DNA from: Zhihengliuella halotolerans
GTDB taxonomy: Bacteria; Actinomycetota; Actinomycetes; Actinomycetales; Micrococcaceae
Assembly: GCF_004217565.1 (NCBI RefSeq)
Contig: NZ_SHLA01000001.1
Coordinates: forward strand, 2,294,001-2,358,000
Length of the DNA stretch: 64,000 nucleotides
Direction: 5' to 3'
Of this stretch, positions 16,527 to 25,652 are shown piece by piece. How positions within the stretch are numbered: position 1 is the stretch's first letter; each line of letters begins with the position of its first letter. The position numbers were made by a program, and so were the translations under genes. The notes below the pieces were generated by a model. The model was not told where the DNA came from, did not search any database, and worked only from the letters and a program-made list of their open reading frames with translations.

Positions 16527-17660
16527 ATGAGCACCCTGCCCACCCACGAACGGGACCGCCTCGCCACGGAGCAGGCGACCAAACACGCCCGCATCGTCGA
16601 GATCCTCGACGCGCACCGGTCCGACGCGCTGCTGCTGACCTCCACAGCGGCCCTGACCTGGTATCTCGGCGGCTCGCGCGTCCACATCTCGCTGGCCGGC
16701 GCGCCCATCGCCGCCGCCCTGGTGCACCGCGACGGCACGGAGATCGGGCTCTTCATCAACGAGTCGGCCCGGCTGTGCAGCGAGGAGCTCGGCGAGACGG
16801 ACGGCGTGAGCGTGCACGTGCTGCCGTGGCACGGGAGCCTGAACGACGTCGCCGCCTGGTATCCAGCGGCGGGGGCGTGGAACGTCCTGAGCGAGGAGCA
16901 GGTCGGAGCCGAGCTGCGCGCCGCTCGTGCGTCCCTCCTGCCGGTCGAGGTCGATCGCTACCGCGCGCTCTGCCGGGACGCGGCTGCAGCCCTGACCGAC
17001 GTGCTGTCGGAAGTGACCGAAGAGACCACCGAGATGGAGCTGGCCGCCGAACTCGGCCGGCGCATCATCGCGTTCGGCGCCGACCCCGTCGTCCTGCTCG
17101 TCTCCGGTGCCTACCGCGCCGAGCACCGGCACCCGCTGCCGACGAACGCCCCGATCGGCCGCCGCGCCATGGCGGTCGTCTGCGCGCGCCGTCACGGTCT
17201 CATCGCCAACGTCACGCGTTGGGTGACGTTCGGGGAACTGCTGCCCGGCGAAGCGGACCTGGATGCCCGCATCCTCGACGTGGAAGCGGACATCTTCGCC
17301 CAGCTCGTCCCGGGCGCGACGATGGACCGGGTCCTGCCCGCGATTCAGGCCTCCTACCCGTCGCACGGCTTCGCCGACGACGAGTGGACCCTGCACCACC
17401 AGGGCGGCGCTGCCGGCTACAACGGCCGCGATCCGCGCCTGGAGCCCGGCGTGACAGACGCGATCGTGAATCAGCAGGCCTTCGCATGGAACCCATCGGG
17501 TGCGGATCCGGCCTCGGGTCTGGTCGCCAAGGTCGAGGACACCGTCCTGCTCACCTTCGGCGACGACGGCTCGGCCGCCGTCGAGGTTCTCAGCGTCGAC
17601 CCGCGCTGGCCAAGCGTCGAGGTCGCCGGCCGACAGCGCCCGGCGGTCCTGCGCCGCTGA
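16527..17660 (+). CDS. M24 (creatinase/prolidase-fold) protein with degenerate metal site
   Basis: This 377-residue protein has an N-terminal creatinase-like domain (about 20-145) and a C-terminal pita-bread domain (about 150-370). In active aminopeptidase or prolidase members two Asp, one His and two Glu bind metals. Here the place of the Asp pair reads AVVCARRHGLIANVTRW and the expected His region reads HHQGGAAGYNGRD, so the Asp pair is missing. A metal-free creatinase-type hydrolase or a non-peptidase function is more likely than peptidase activity. It ends the LacI-controlled plus-strand operon and is followed by a very strong terminator. Confidence 0.75.
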   Translation: MSTLPTHERDRLATEQATKHARIVEILDAHRSDALLLTSTAALTWYLGGSRVHISLAGAPIAAALVHRDGTEIGLFINESARLCSEELGETDGVSVHVLPWHGSLNDVAAWYPAAGAWNVLSEEQVGAELRAARASLLPVEVDRYRALCRDAAAALTDVLSEVTEETTEMELAAELGRRIIAFGADPVVLLVSGAYRAEHRHPLPTNAPIGRRAMAVVCARRHGLIANVTRWVTFGELLPGEADLDARILDVEADIFAQLVPGATMDRVLPAIQASYPSHGFADDEWTLHHQGGAAGYNGRDPRLEPGVTDAIVNQQAFAWNPSGADPASGLVAKVEDTVLLTFGDDGSAAVEVLSVDPRWPSVEVAGRQRPAVLRR

Positions 17661-17675
17661 ACCATCCCTGCATTC

Positions 17676-17730
17676 GACAAGAAGGGCCCGCTCCCGACGG
17701 TCGTTCCGTCGGGAGCGGGCCCTTCTTGTC
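17676..17730. terminator. Bidirectional terminator, 25-bp perfect stem
   Basis: Two perfectly complementary 25-base arms (17676-17700 and 17706-17730) flank a TCGTT loop. The arms begin GACAAGAAGGGCCCGC and end in the complement, giving T-rich CTTCTTGTC at one foot. It separates the convergent M24-like gene and the rhamnogalacturonan enzyme gene. Confidence 0.9.
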
Positions 17731-17737
17731 GCCGGCG

Positions 17738-20700
17738 CTATCGGGCCGAGACCTCCTCGACCTCCGGGGCGTCGGCCGTGAAGGCTAGCCGCGGTGCCTC
17801 GGGCTCCTCCATGTCCTTGCCGATGAAGTAGGACGTGTGCGGCGGCTGGTTGTAGCCGGTGTTCTGCCACGCGACGGACAGGCGGTACTGCGAGTCCGAC
17901 ATTAGCGTGAAGAGCCGCTCCTCGGTCTCGATCGTCGTGGTGGCGATCCGCAGCGCCGACGAGTCCTCGGTCCGCGTGATGATCTCCTCCCGCCAGTCGC
18001 CGAACAGGTCCGCCTGCAGGGCGAAGTTGCCCTTGGTGCTGTTGTTCGTCAGCGTTCCCTCAGCGCGGTAGATCTCGTCGGCCTGTTCGGTCTCCCAGTT
18101 CCACTTCGCGATGGTCGGCACGCCGGCGCCGGCCTCCGCGTCGTAGTCGTGGTCGCCGATCTCCCGCAGCAGATCCCCGTCCCAGAAGGTCAGGAAGTTG
18201 GCGGCCGGAATGGTTTCCGAGATCAGTTCGCCGGATGCCGACATCAGGTAGCCCACCTTGGAGTTCCACGAGCCGTCTCCGCCGATGCCCCAGCCCTCGG
18301 CACCCGCGTGCCGCGGGTCGATGTCTCCCATGGCCGCTCGGCCGATGTCCTGCGTGGCCGGGGTGTCCCAGAGGATCTCGCCCGTTGCGGCGTCCCGCAT
18401 GGTCAGACCCCGGTTCCCCGACCGCCCCATATCCTCGTGCGCGGAGAAGACCTCCATGCCGGGGCGCGAGGGATCGAAGTCGGAGACGTGCTGGGCGTCG
18501 CCGTGGCCGAGACCGGTGTTGTAGAGCACGGTGCCGTCGTCGTCGATCGTCAGCGAACCGAAGAGGATCTCATCCTTCTGGTCGCCGTCGACGTCGTTGA
18601 TGGAGAGCGAGTGATTGCCCTGTCCGGCGAACTCCTTGCCAGCCACGTCCGAGTCGAAGACCCAACGCTCGCTGAGCTTCTCCCCGTCGAAGTCGAACGC
18701 CGCGACGACGGTGCGCGTGTAGTAGCCGCGGGAGAAGACGGCGCTCGGCGATTCGCCGTCCAGGTAGGCCGTCCCCGCGAGGAAGCGGTCCACGCGGTTG
18801 CCGTAGGTGTCGCCCCAGGATCCGACGTCGCCGCGGGCCGGGACGTAGTCGATGGTGTCGATCGCCTCGCCCGTGGCACCGGAGAACACCGTCAGGTACT
18901 CGGGCCCGGTCAGGACGCGCCCGTCCGAGTTCCGGTAGTCGGCGCGCGAGTCGCCGATGATCTCGCCCGCACCGTCGACGGTGCCGTCGGCTGTCTTCAT
19001 GACGACCTCGGCCTTGCCGTCTCCGTCGTAGTCGAAGACCTGGAACTGCGTGTAGTGCGCGCCGGCCCGGATGTTGTGGCCCAGGTCGATCCGCCACAGC
19101 TGCGTGCCGTCGAGCTCGTAGGCGTCCACGTAGACGTTGCCCGTGTAGCCGGAGCGGGAGTTGTCCTGCGAGTTGGACGGGTCCCACTTGACGATGTACT
19201 CGTACTCTCCGTCGCCGTCCACGTCGCCGACGGACACGTCGTTGGCCCGGTAGCTGAAGGGCTGACCGTCCTTCGAATAGGCGTCATCCGGCGTGTTCAG
19301 CGGGATGTCCAGGGTCTGGCCGTCCCAGACGCCGAATTCGGCGCTGGCCCAGTACTCGCCGGAACCTTCGTCGGCGTGCTTGTCATGCCCCTTCTTCTTG
19401 CCCTTGCCCTTGTCCTTGTTCTTCTCCTTGCCCTTGGCTTTTCCATGGCCCTTGCCGCTGCCGTCGGAGGCGTCGTCGGAGACGGTGCTCAACCGGTACG
19501 TCGAGCCGGCGGTGCCGTCGGAATCGACGAAGTTCGTGCTGTCCGTGACGGGCGCCTCGGTGATGCGCTCGCCGTCCCGGTACACGTGGAAGCCGGCGTC
19601 GGTCTCGTCGCCGCCCAGCAGCGGCCAGCCGACGTAGACTCCACCGTCACTCTGCGCCGCGACGGGAGCCCGGTTGATGCGCTCGGCCTGGCGTTCCAGC
19701 TTCGTCTCCGCCGGGGACGTCACGCTCTCCGACAACTCGGAGGCGCCGCCGGCATTCACGGATGCCACGGCGTACGTGTACTCGATGGTGGTGAGCACGT
19801 CGGTGTCGGTGTAGGTCGGCTCGTCGCTGCGATCGACGAGGACGAGCTCGCCTCCGGGCTCGGCACGGTAGAGGTGGTAGAACAGGGCCTCATCGACCAC
19901 GTTCCACGTGAGCTCGACCGAGTTCTTGCCGACCTCGCCGACCGTGAGGTTCTCCGGCACCGGCGCGGTGGCCACGGTCTCGTCGATCGTCGTCACCTCG
20001 AGCTCGGTGGACGGGACGGACTCCCCGCCGGCCGCGTCGAGGCCGACGACGGTGTACGTGTACACCAGCCCGACGTCGGCCGTGGTGTCGACGAACTCCG
20101 CAGCCTCGGTGTCCGCGATCGCCGTGCGCGCATCAGCCCCGGCCGCCTGACGGTAGATGCGGTAGCCGACGGCGTCGTCTGTGGCGTTCCAGCTCAGCGG
20201 GACGGAGACGTCGCGCCCGTCGATGGCGACGTCTCCGGCGGTGAGCCCGGTCGGCGCGTACATCAGCGGGGTGATTTCCAGACCGTTGAGCCAGCCCGAT
20301 GCCTCGATGTTCAGCTGGCCGTCGCGCACGACGATGGGCTGCAGGATCCGGCTCGAAGTGCCTCCGCGGCCGGCGGTGGAGGAGCCGAAGTCCTCGCCCT
20401 CGATCGTGACGCCGAGGCGGGCGGTTCCGATCATGTCGCCCCAGATGACTTCCACGGCGTAGCTGCCGTCCGGGACGTCGACGGCGATCGGGGTGTCGGC
20501 GCTCGGCAGAACGAAGTCGCGCTGCAGGTCGGTCGGCGTCGGATCGAAGTCCGTCCCGCGGTCGCGGCCCCCGGGGACCGCATCGGTGAAGCCGTAGCCC
20601 AGCTCCTCGCTGTAGACGGTGGTCTCCTCGAAGGCCGTGTAGCCCTCAAGTGTGGCATGGCCGGAGAGCTGGAAGTCGAACTTGTGCAGCGGGGCCTTGG

Positions 20701-23038
20701 TCGTGATGTTCACGGCCGCCGACGGGTCCGAATCGCCGCGCCCGTTCACGGCCACGACGCGCAGATCGTAGGCGATCCCCTGCTCGAGCGCGGTGACGTT
20801 CGCGAGCGGGACGGTCGACGTTGTGAGCAGCGCGTACTCGTTCTCGCCGGCTGAGGTCTCCTTGCCGTACACCTTGTAGATGTCCGCTCCGTCGACCTCG
20901 TTCCAGCTGAGCGTAGCGCCCGTGGCGGAGACGTTCGAGGCGACGACGCCGGCGGGCGCGGCGGGCACCTCGGCCGGCGGTTCGACGTCGCGCACCTGAT
21001 CGGCCAGTGGCACGTCCAGTTGCTCGATGTCCTGGGCGATCAGGCGGGCCATCGCGATGGCGCCGTATTCCTGGAAGTGGGTGTCGTCCTGGGTGCCATT
21101 GGGACGGTTCGGGTAGACGCCCGCGGGAACCCACAGGAAGACCGACTTGGCTTCCTCGGGCCCGATCTCGTTCAGGTAGCCGCGGCTGGACGCGGAGAGG
21201 TCGACGAGCGCGGACCCGGTTTCGGCCGCGAGCTCCGTGGCCTCACGCACGTAGGCGGGGAAGGAGACGTTGAACTCGCCCGTGGCCTCGTCGACGGAAC
21301 GGCGGGACACCGGAGTCACGAGGATCGGGGTTGCCCCGCGCTGGATTGCGCCGTCGACATAGGTGCGCAGGTAGTTGCGGTAGTCGGCCGGGGCCGCGTA
21401 GCGGTCGTCCACGCCGTAGGAGTTGTCGTTGTGGCCGAACTGCACGAAGAGGTAGTCACCCGGGCGGATCTGGCCGAGCACCGTGTCGAGCCGCCCCTGG
21501 CTGATGAAGTTCTTCGAGGAGCGGCCGCCGATGGCGTGGTTGTCGACCACGACGTCGTCGGACAGGAAGCGCTCGATCATCTGACCCCAGCCGGCCTGCG
21601 GGGCGAAGTCGTCCCGGTACGTCTGCACGGTCGAGTCGCCCGTGATGTACACCGTCGGCTCCGCGCCGGCCTCGCGTTCTCCGCGCCGGGTGATCGTCAG
21701 ACCGGCGAGATTGGCCGCGTCGCCGGCGAACTCCAGGTTGAGCTGGCCGTCGACAAGCGAGAGGTCGAACTCCATCTCGTGGAACTCGCCTGCCGACTTC
21801 TCGACGGGCGCGACCTTGAGCATCCGCTCGGCGGTGATCGAGATGTCGGTGGCGGCCTCGGCGCTTCCGGCAACGACCCCGATCGTGTAGTCGCCGTTGG
21901 GGAGGTCCGCGACGAACTCGGTACCGGAGACCGTCACGGAGTCCGCGCGCAGGGCATCGTCTCCGCCGTGATCGGCGCCCGTCACGGCGGACGGGTCGAC
22001 GAAGCCAAGACGGGTCTCCACGTCGTATGCGGTGGAGGCGTCAACGCCCTGGTGTCCGCCGGCGACCGCGCCGGGCCCGAAGTCCAGGCGCAGCGTGCCA
22101 CCCTCGGGCAGGTCGGGAGCCTCGGCGCCGAGAGCGGGTACGACGGCGGCAGCGGACGCCGCGGAGCTCCCGTCGTCGGCGATCGTGTGCACGCGGTAGT
22201 AGTTCAGGCCGGAGGTGTCCGCGGCCTCGTCGGTCGCGAAGACCTCGCGCTCTCCGGAGCGAGCGACCTCGACGTACTCGCCATCGACGGCGTCGGCGCG
22301 GGTCAGGATGTAGCCCTCGGCGGCGGGGACCTCGTTCCAGCGCATCGCGATGGCCCCGTCGGCGACATGGGCGACGCGCAGCGACTGCGGGGCGGCGATC
22401 GCGGCGGGGTCGGTCTCGTCCGGCGGCTCGGTCGGCTCCGGTTCGACCGCGCCCGCGTCCCCGGTGCGGGTGACCCGGAGGCCGTTGACATAGCCGTTGC
22501 CGGCGCCGGTCACGCCGACACTCAGCTGTCCGTCGGTCACGTCGGCGGAGAAGACCTCGCTGGCGACCGCCTCCTTCGCGGGCCGGACGTGGCCGGATTC
22601 CTCGCCCTCGAGCTCGATCGTGGTCCGGACACTGGAGGTGCCGGCGAGCGTATCGCCGGCCCACACCTCGACGTCGTAGCGGCCGTCGGGGACGTCGACG
22701 CCGAACTCCCACTGCGCGCCGAGGACGAAGTCCCCGGCCAGTGCGTCGTCGCCGGTCGACCGGTCCCGGGAGGCCAAGCCCGGATTGTCGACGATGCCGA
22801 AGCCGGCCTCTTCCGTGTAGATGTTCTCGTGGTCGACGCGGACGAACCCGTCGGCGACAGGGCTCTGCGGGGTGCCGAAGTCGAACGTGAACTCGACGGC
22901 CTGGTCCGTGCCGGACGCGGGTGCCGTCGTGGTCGCGGCGGGTGGTCCCGCTGTAGCTCCGGCCGCAGTTCCCACGGCCAGCGTCCCGGCCGTGACAACG
23001 GCGAGGCTGAGCCTCAATGGCTTTCTGAAACGATTCAT
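17738..23038 (-). CDS. Secreted bifunctional rhamnogalacturonan acetylesterase (CE12) / rhamnogalacturonan lyase (PL11)
   Basis: This 1,766-residue exported enzyme starts with a signal peptide (about 1-31). Then follow a beta-sandwich carbohydrate-binding-like domain (about 45-200), FN3, a second beta-sandwich (315-455) and an SGNH esterase of family CE12 (460-690). The esterase shows nucleophile Ser469 in GDST, FGHND, and Asp652-Thr-His654. Next are FN3, a third beta-sandwich (795-925) and three FN3-like domains, a Lys/Gly-rich linker (about 1192-1226) and a C-terminal PL11 lyase propeller (1226-1766) with repeated DVDGDG-type calcium loops. It should deacetylate and cleave the rhamnogalacturonan backbone of pectin outside the cell. 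No cell-wall anchor is seen. The start at 23038 begins the signal peptide. A LacI-type operator precedes it. Confidence 0.88.
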   Translation of the reverse strand: MNRFRKPLRLSLAVVTAGTLAVGTAAGATAGPPAATTTAPASGTDQAVEFTFDFGTPQSPVADGFVRVDHENIYTEEAGFGIVDNPGLASRDRSTGDDALAGDFVLGAQWEFGVDVPDGRYDVEVWAGDTLAGTSSVRTTIELEGEESGHVRPAKEAVASEVFSADVTDGQLSVGVTGAGNGYVNGLRVTRTGDAGAVEPEPTEPPDETDPAAIAAPQSLRVAHVADGAIAMRWNEVPAAEGYILTRADAVDGEYVEVARSGEREVFATDEAADTSGLNYYRVHTIADDGSSAASAAAVVPALGAEAPDLPEGGTLRLDFGPGAVAGGHQGVDASTAYDVETRLGFVDPSAVTGADHGGDDALRADSVTVSGTEFVADLPNGDYTIGVVAGSAEAATDISITAERMLKVAPVEKSAGEFHEMEFDLSLVDGQLNLEFAGDAANLAGLTITRRGEREAGAEPTVYITGDSTVQTYRDDFAPQAGWGQMIERFLSDDVVVDNHAIGGRSSKNFISQGRLDTVLGQIRPGDYLFVQFGHNDNSYGVDDRYAAPADYRNYLRTYVDGAIQRGATPILVTPVSRRSVDEATGEFNVSFPAYVREATELAAETGSALVDLSASSRGYLNEIGPEEAKSVFLWVPAGVYPNRPNGTQDDTHFQEYGAIAMARLIAQDIEQLDVPLADQVRDVEPPAEVPAAPAGVVASNVSATGATLSWNEVDGADIYKVYGKETSAGENEYALLTTSTVPLANVTALEQGIAYDLRVVAVNGRGDSDPSAAVNITTKAPLHKFDFQLSGHATLEGYTAFEETTVYSEELGYGFTDAVPGGRDRGTDFDPTPTDLQRDFVLPSADTPIAVDVPDGSYAVEVIWGDMIGTARLGVTIEGEDFGSSTAGRGGTSSRILQPIVVRDGQLNIEASGWLNGLEITPLMYAPTGLTAGDVAIDGRDVSVPLSWNATDDAVGYRIYRQAAGADARTAIADTEAAEFVDTTADVGLVYTYTVVGLDAAGGESVPSTELEVTTIDETVATAPVPENLTVGEVGKNSVELTWNVVDEALFYHLYRAEPGGELVLVDRSDEPTYTDTDVLTTIEYTYAVASVNAGGASELSESVTSPAETKLERQAERINRAPVAAQSDGGVYVGWPLLGGDETDAGFHVYRDGERITEAPVTDSTNFVDSDGTAGSTYRLSTVSDDASDGSGKGHGKAKGKEKNKDKGKGKKKGHDKHADEGSGEYWASAEFGVWDGQTLDIPLNTPDDAYSKDGQPFSYRANDVSVGDVDGDGEYEYIVKWDPSNSQDNSRSGYTGNVYVDAYELDGTQLWRIDLGHNIRAGAHYTQFQVFDYDGDGKAEVVMKTADGTVDGAGEIIGDSRADYRNSDGRVLTGPEYLTVFSGATGEAIDTIDYVPARGDVGSWGDTYGNRVDRFLAGTAYLDGESPSAVFSRGYYTRTVVAAFDFDGEKLSERWVFDSDVAGKEFAGQGNHSLSINDVDGDQKDEILFGSLTIDDDGTVLYNTGLGHGDAQHVSDFDPSRPGMEVFSAHEDMGRSGNRGLTMRDAATGEILWDTPATQDIGRAAMGDIDPRHAGAEGWGIGGDGSWNSKVGYLMSASGELISETIPAANFLTFWDGDLLREIGDHDYDAEAGAGVPTIAKWNWETEQADEIYRAEGTLTNNSTKGNFALQADLFGDWREEIITRTEDSSALRIATTTIETEERLFTLMSDSQYRLSVAWQNTGYNQPPHTSYFIGKDMEEPEAPRLAFTADAPEVEEVSAR

Positions 23039-23080
23039 CTTTGAGCCGATCCCTCTCTGGGTCGAGTGATGACAGAGTGT

Positions 23081-23098
23081 TTGGATTGCGCTTTCCAA
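23081..23098. promoter_or_regulatory. LacI-type operator in front of the CE12/PL11 gene
   Basis: TTGGATTGCGCTTTCCAA is a palindrome with TTGGA/TCCAA ends, 43 bases upstream of the start codon. It differs from the 10896 site mainly at the central bases and ties the secreted enzyme to the same repressor. The rest of the gap to 23250 holds no gene I can support. Confidence 0.7.
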
Positions 23099-23250
23099 CG
23101 TCGAACGTAATGCGCGTCACATGCAAAGGTCAAGGGTCCATGCATGCCGCCTGAGCATCACGCATGCGGCAACCGAGCTTTCTCTTTAAAAGAACTGGGC
23201 GCCGCGAGCGCCGTAGCGGCACCCCCGACGCCCGGTCCTGGACGAAGGAT

Positions 23251-24159
23251 CTAGTTCGGCAATTCGGTACGCCAGCTGCGCTTGGGCTCCCAGCCGATCA
23301 CGCGGCGCGCCTTCTCGATGCTAAAGGCTGGCGATGAGCCGACCAGCCCGCCCGCCAAGTGCGCCAGCTCGGGGTAGATCTCCGGGATGACGTCGGCGAG
23401 CGGCGCCCGGGCCATCGCGTCGGCGGCACCGACGAAGAAGACGTCCCCGTTCTCGATCAGGTGCATCCGCTCGAGAAGAAGAAGCAGGAAGTCGGTCACG
23501 TCGCGGGCGTCGACGTAGTTGAACAGCGCCGGGGCGGAGAGCTTCGGGTCGTCGAGCCGCTCGACGACGGTGTGCCCCTGCTGCGTCGGCGCGCCCGCCC
23601 ACTCCTCGGGCGCGATCACGTAGCAGGGCCGGAACGACGCGAACTTCACCCCGTTCTCCCCGTCGCCCGGACCGTGCTTGGCCGCGAACATCGCGGCGAC
23701 CTGCTCGGCCACGTACTTCGAGAGCCCGTAAGCGTGCCAGGGCTGCGGGGGCACGTCCTCGTCGAGCGGCAGCCGCGGCGGGACCCAGCCGGCCGGCGAC
23801 CCGTACCCCATGATCGACGGGCTGGACGCGACGACAACTTTGCGCACGCCCGCTTCCACGGCCGCGTCGGTCACGTTGTGCGCAATCGCGGCGTTCGTCT
23901 TCAGGATGACGTCCTCGGGGGCGCTGAAGGGCACCGCGATAGCCGCGAGGGAGACCACGGCCTCCGGTGCGACACGGGCGAACAGCAAGCGCGCGGCCTC
24001 GGCGTCGAGCAGATCCACGCTCTCGTAGGCGACGCCGTCGACCGGATCGGGCGGGGGCTGCCGGTCGAGGCTGACGACGTCGTGCCCAGCGGCCGCGAAA
24101 CCGGCGACGACGCTGCGGCCGAGGCGGCCCGAGCCGCCCGTGATGAGGATTCTCGCCAT
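23251..24159 (-). CDS. NAD-dependent epimerase/dehydratase (extended SDR), possible uronate dehydrogenase
   Basis: This 302-residue extended SDR protein has the nucleotide-binding motif TGGSGRLGR at the N-terminus, SSPSIMGYG, and the catalytic Tyr and Lys in YGLSKYVAE. The C-terminal part holds the substrate-binding segment RPCYVIAPEEW. It is the last gene of the operon that begins with the permeases. A uronate dehydrogenase would convert galacturonate to galactarolactone and feed the galactarate route at the left of the window, and that fits the context. A sugar or sugar-nucleotide epimerase is equally possible from sequence. The ATG at 24159 matches the family start; longer upstream frame is not protein-like. 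Confidence 0.7.
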   Translation of the reverse strand: MARILITGGSGRLGRSVVAGFAAAGHDVVSLDRQPPPDPVDGVAYESVDLLDAEAARLLFARVAPEAVVSLAAIAVPFSAPEDVILKTNAAIAHNVTDAAVEAGVRKVVVASSPSIMGYGSPAGWVPPRLPLDEDVPPQPWHAYGLSKYVAEQVAAMFAAKHGPGDGENGVKFASFRPCYVIAPEEWAGAPTQQGHTVVERLDDPKLSAPALFNYVDARDVTDFLLLLLERMHLIENGDVFFVGAADAMARAPLADVIPEIYPELAHLAGGLVGSSPAFSIEKARRVIGWEPKRSWRTELPN

Positions 24160-24172
24160 GCGCGCCCCTCCC

Positions 24173-25540
24173 CTAGAGCGCGGCCGCGCGGACACGGCCG
24201 GCGTTCGAGGCGGCGTCGAGACCCAGCTCGACGTCGTCGACGTGCACCACCTGCCCCCGGAGCAGGGACTCATTTCCGCAGATCCCCACGGCGATCGCCT
24301 GGATCCCGTCCACAAGACCAGCCGGGCGCCCGTACGGGTCCTCTCCGGGCCCACGGAAGATGTCCGCCAGCAGCAGTTTGTCGCCGCCGCCGTGGGCGCC
24401 CTCCCCGTTGATGATCTCCAGCTCGTGCGCCTCCTCCCAGTGGCGCTGCAGCACCAGGCGCTCACCACTGGCGCGCAGCGGATTGTCGTGCCCGTCCTCG
24501 GTCACCGAGGGGTCCACGGGCGCACCGCCGGCGGCCGGCAGGACCGCCGCCCGCTCGACGACGTCGAGCTCGAGGCGCCCCTCCGTCCCGTTGACGGCGA
24601 CCCGATACCCCTCCCACGGGCTGTGCGCGTTCAACGAGTAACTGAGCACGGCGCCTCGAGAGTAGTTCACGGTCAGCGCCAGATTGTCTTCGATGGTGAT
24701 CCCTGGTGCGAACACGTCCTGGTCGCGGCGGTAGCCGTCGTGCTCCTCATTCTTGAGGTAGAGGCCCTCGAGGCGCTCGTCGCTGCGCAGGTCCAGCGCG
24801 AACGGATCCGCGGCGCTGTCTTCGCGCGTGCCGCGCTCGTGGGCCGCAATACCGCGCTCCGCCGCGTTGTCGGCCCCGTAGAACTTCAGGCCGCCCGCCG
24901 CGTAGACGCGCTCGGGCACGTCGGAGAGCCACCAGTTGACGAGGTCGAAGTGGTGGCTGGACTTGTGCACCAGGAGCCCACCGGAGTTTTCCTTGATCCG
25001 GTGCCAGCGCCGGAAGTAGTCGGCGCCATGCACGGTGTCCAGGACCCAGGAGAAGTCGATCGAGGTGACCCTGCCGATCAGTCCGTCGGCGATCGCAGCC
25101 TTGAGCGCCGTGTTGCGCGGCGAGTACCGGTAGTTGAACGTCACGATCACCTCCCGGCCCGTGCGCTCCACAGTGTCGGCGATGCGCTCGGCGGCCGCCG
25201 CGTTCACGGTCAGCGGCTTCTCGACGACGACGTCGGCGCCGGCCTCGAGCGCTTCGCAGACCAGGTCGGCGTGTGTGAAGTCGGGGCTCGTGATGATGAC
25301 CCGGTCCACGTTCTCCTCCGTGATGAACCCGGTCAGCGCCGCCGGATCGAAAGACTCGGTCTTCTCGCCGTACGTCTGCTCGATGACGTCCTGGTAGTAG
25401 GCGGCGCGGCCCGGATTGGTGTCCGCGAGCGCGACGAGCTCGGCGACGTCGGCGTGGTCGCCGAGGATGGCGTTGATGTACATCTCGCAGCGGTTTCCGG
25501 TGCCGATGATGACGTAGCGGGTGCGATTCGATTCGCTCAC
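24173..25540 (-). CDS. Gfo/Idh/MocA-family oxidoreductase
   Basis: This 455-residue protein has a Rossmann start VIIGTGNRCEMYINAI, SPDFTHADLV and VVVEKPLTVN with the conserved lysine. The mid-protein HKSSHHFDLVNWW carries the histidine pair used in catalysis by many members. It is longer than typical 330-390 residue members because of a C-terminal extension. The start is GTG at 25540 with AAGGAG 11 bases upstream. It lies between the SDR gene (13-base gap) and the permeases (112-base gap with a hairpin). It is probably a dehydrogenase acting on an imported saccharide or uronide. Substrate unknown. Confidence 0.8.
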   Translation of the reverse strand: MSESNRTRYVIIGTGNRCEMYINAILGDHADVAELVALADTNPGRAAYYQDVIEQTYGEKTESFDPAALTGFITEENVDRVIITSPDFTHADLVCEALEAGADVVVEKPLTVNAAAAERIADTVERTGREVIVTFNYRYSPRNTALKAAIADGLIGRVTSIDFSWVLDTVHGADYFRRWHRIKENSGGLLVHKSSHHFDLVNWWLSDVPERVYAAGGLKFYGADNAAERGIAAHERGTREDSAADPFALDLRSDERLEGLYLKNEEHDGYRRDQDVFAPGITIEDNLALTVNYSRGAVLSYSLNAHSPWEGYRVAVNGTEGRLELDVVERAAVLPAAGGAPVDPSVTEDGHDNPLRASGERLVLQRHWEEAHELEIINGEGAHGGGDKLLLADIFRGPGEDPYGRPAGLVDGIQAIAVGICGNESLLRGQVVHVDDVELGLDAASNAGRVRAAAL

Positions 25541-25606
25541 TTGCGCGTTGACTCCTTGAACGGCTCACTCTCGTGAGGACTGCTGGCTGGGGCGGGGAAA
25601 GCGCTC

Positions 25607-25637
25607 GGGGCGCCACCGCACGCTGCGGTGACGCCCC
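25607..25637 (-). terminator. Intercistronic hairpin after the permease genes
   Basis: GGGGCG-CACCGC pairs with GCGGTG-CGCCCC around an ACGCT loop, 12 pairs with one C/A mismatch. It lies just beyond the permease stop at 25653 and before the GTG at 25540. It may reduce readthrough into the oxidoreductase genes. Confidence 0.45.
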
Positions 25638-25652
25638 GGCGTCGTGCTGGTG

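Noticed and set aside
25594-25610. GGGGAAAGCGCTCGGGG, resembling half of the LacI operator
   Set aside because: Only the left half matches the regulon motif; the right half is part of a hairpin after the permease genes.
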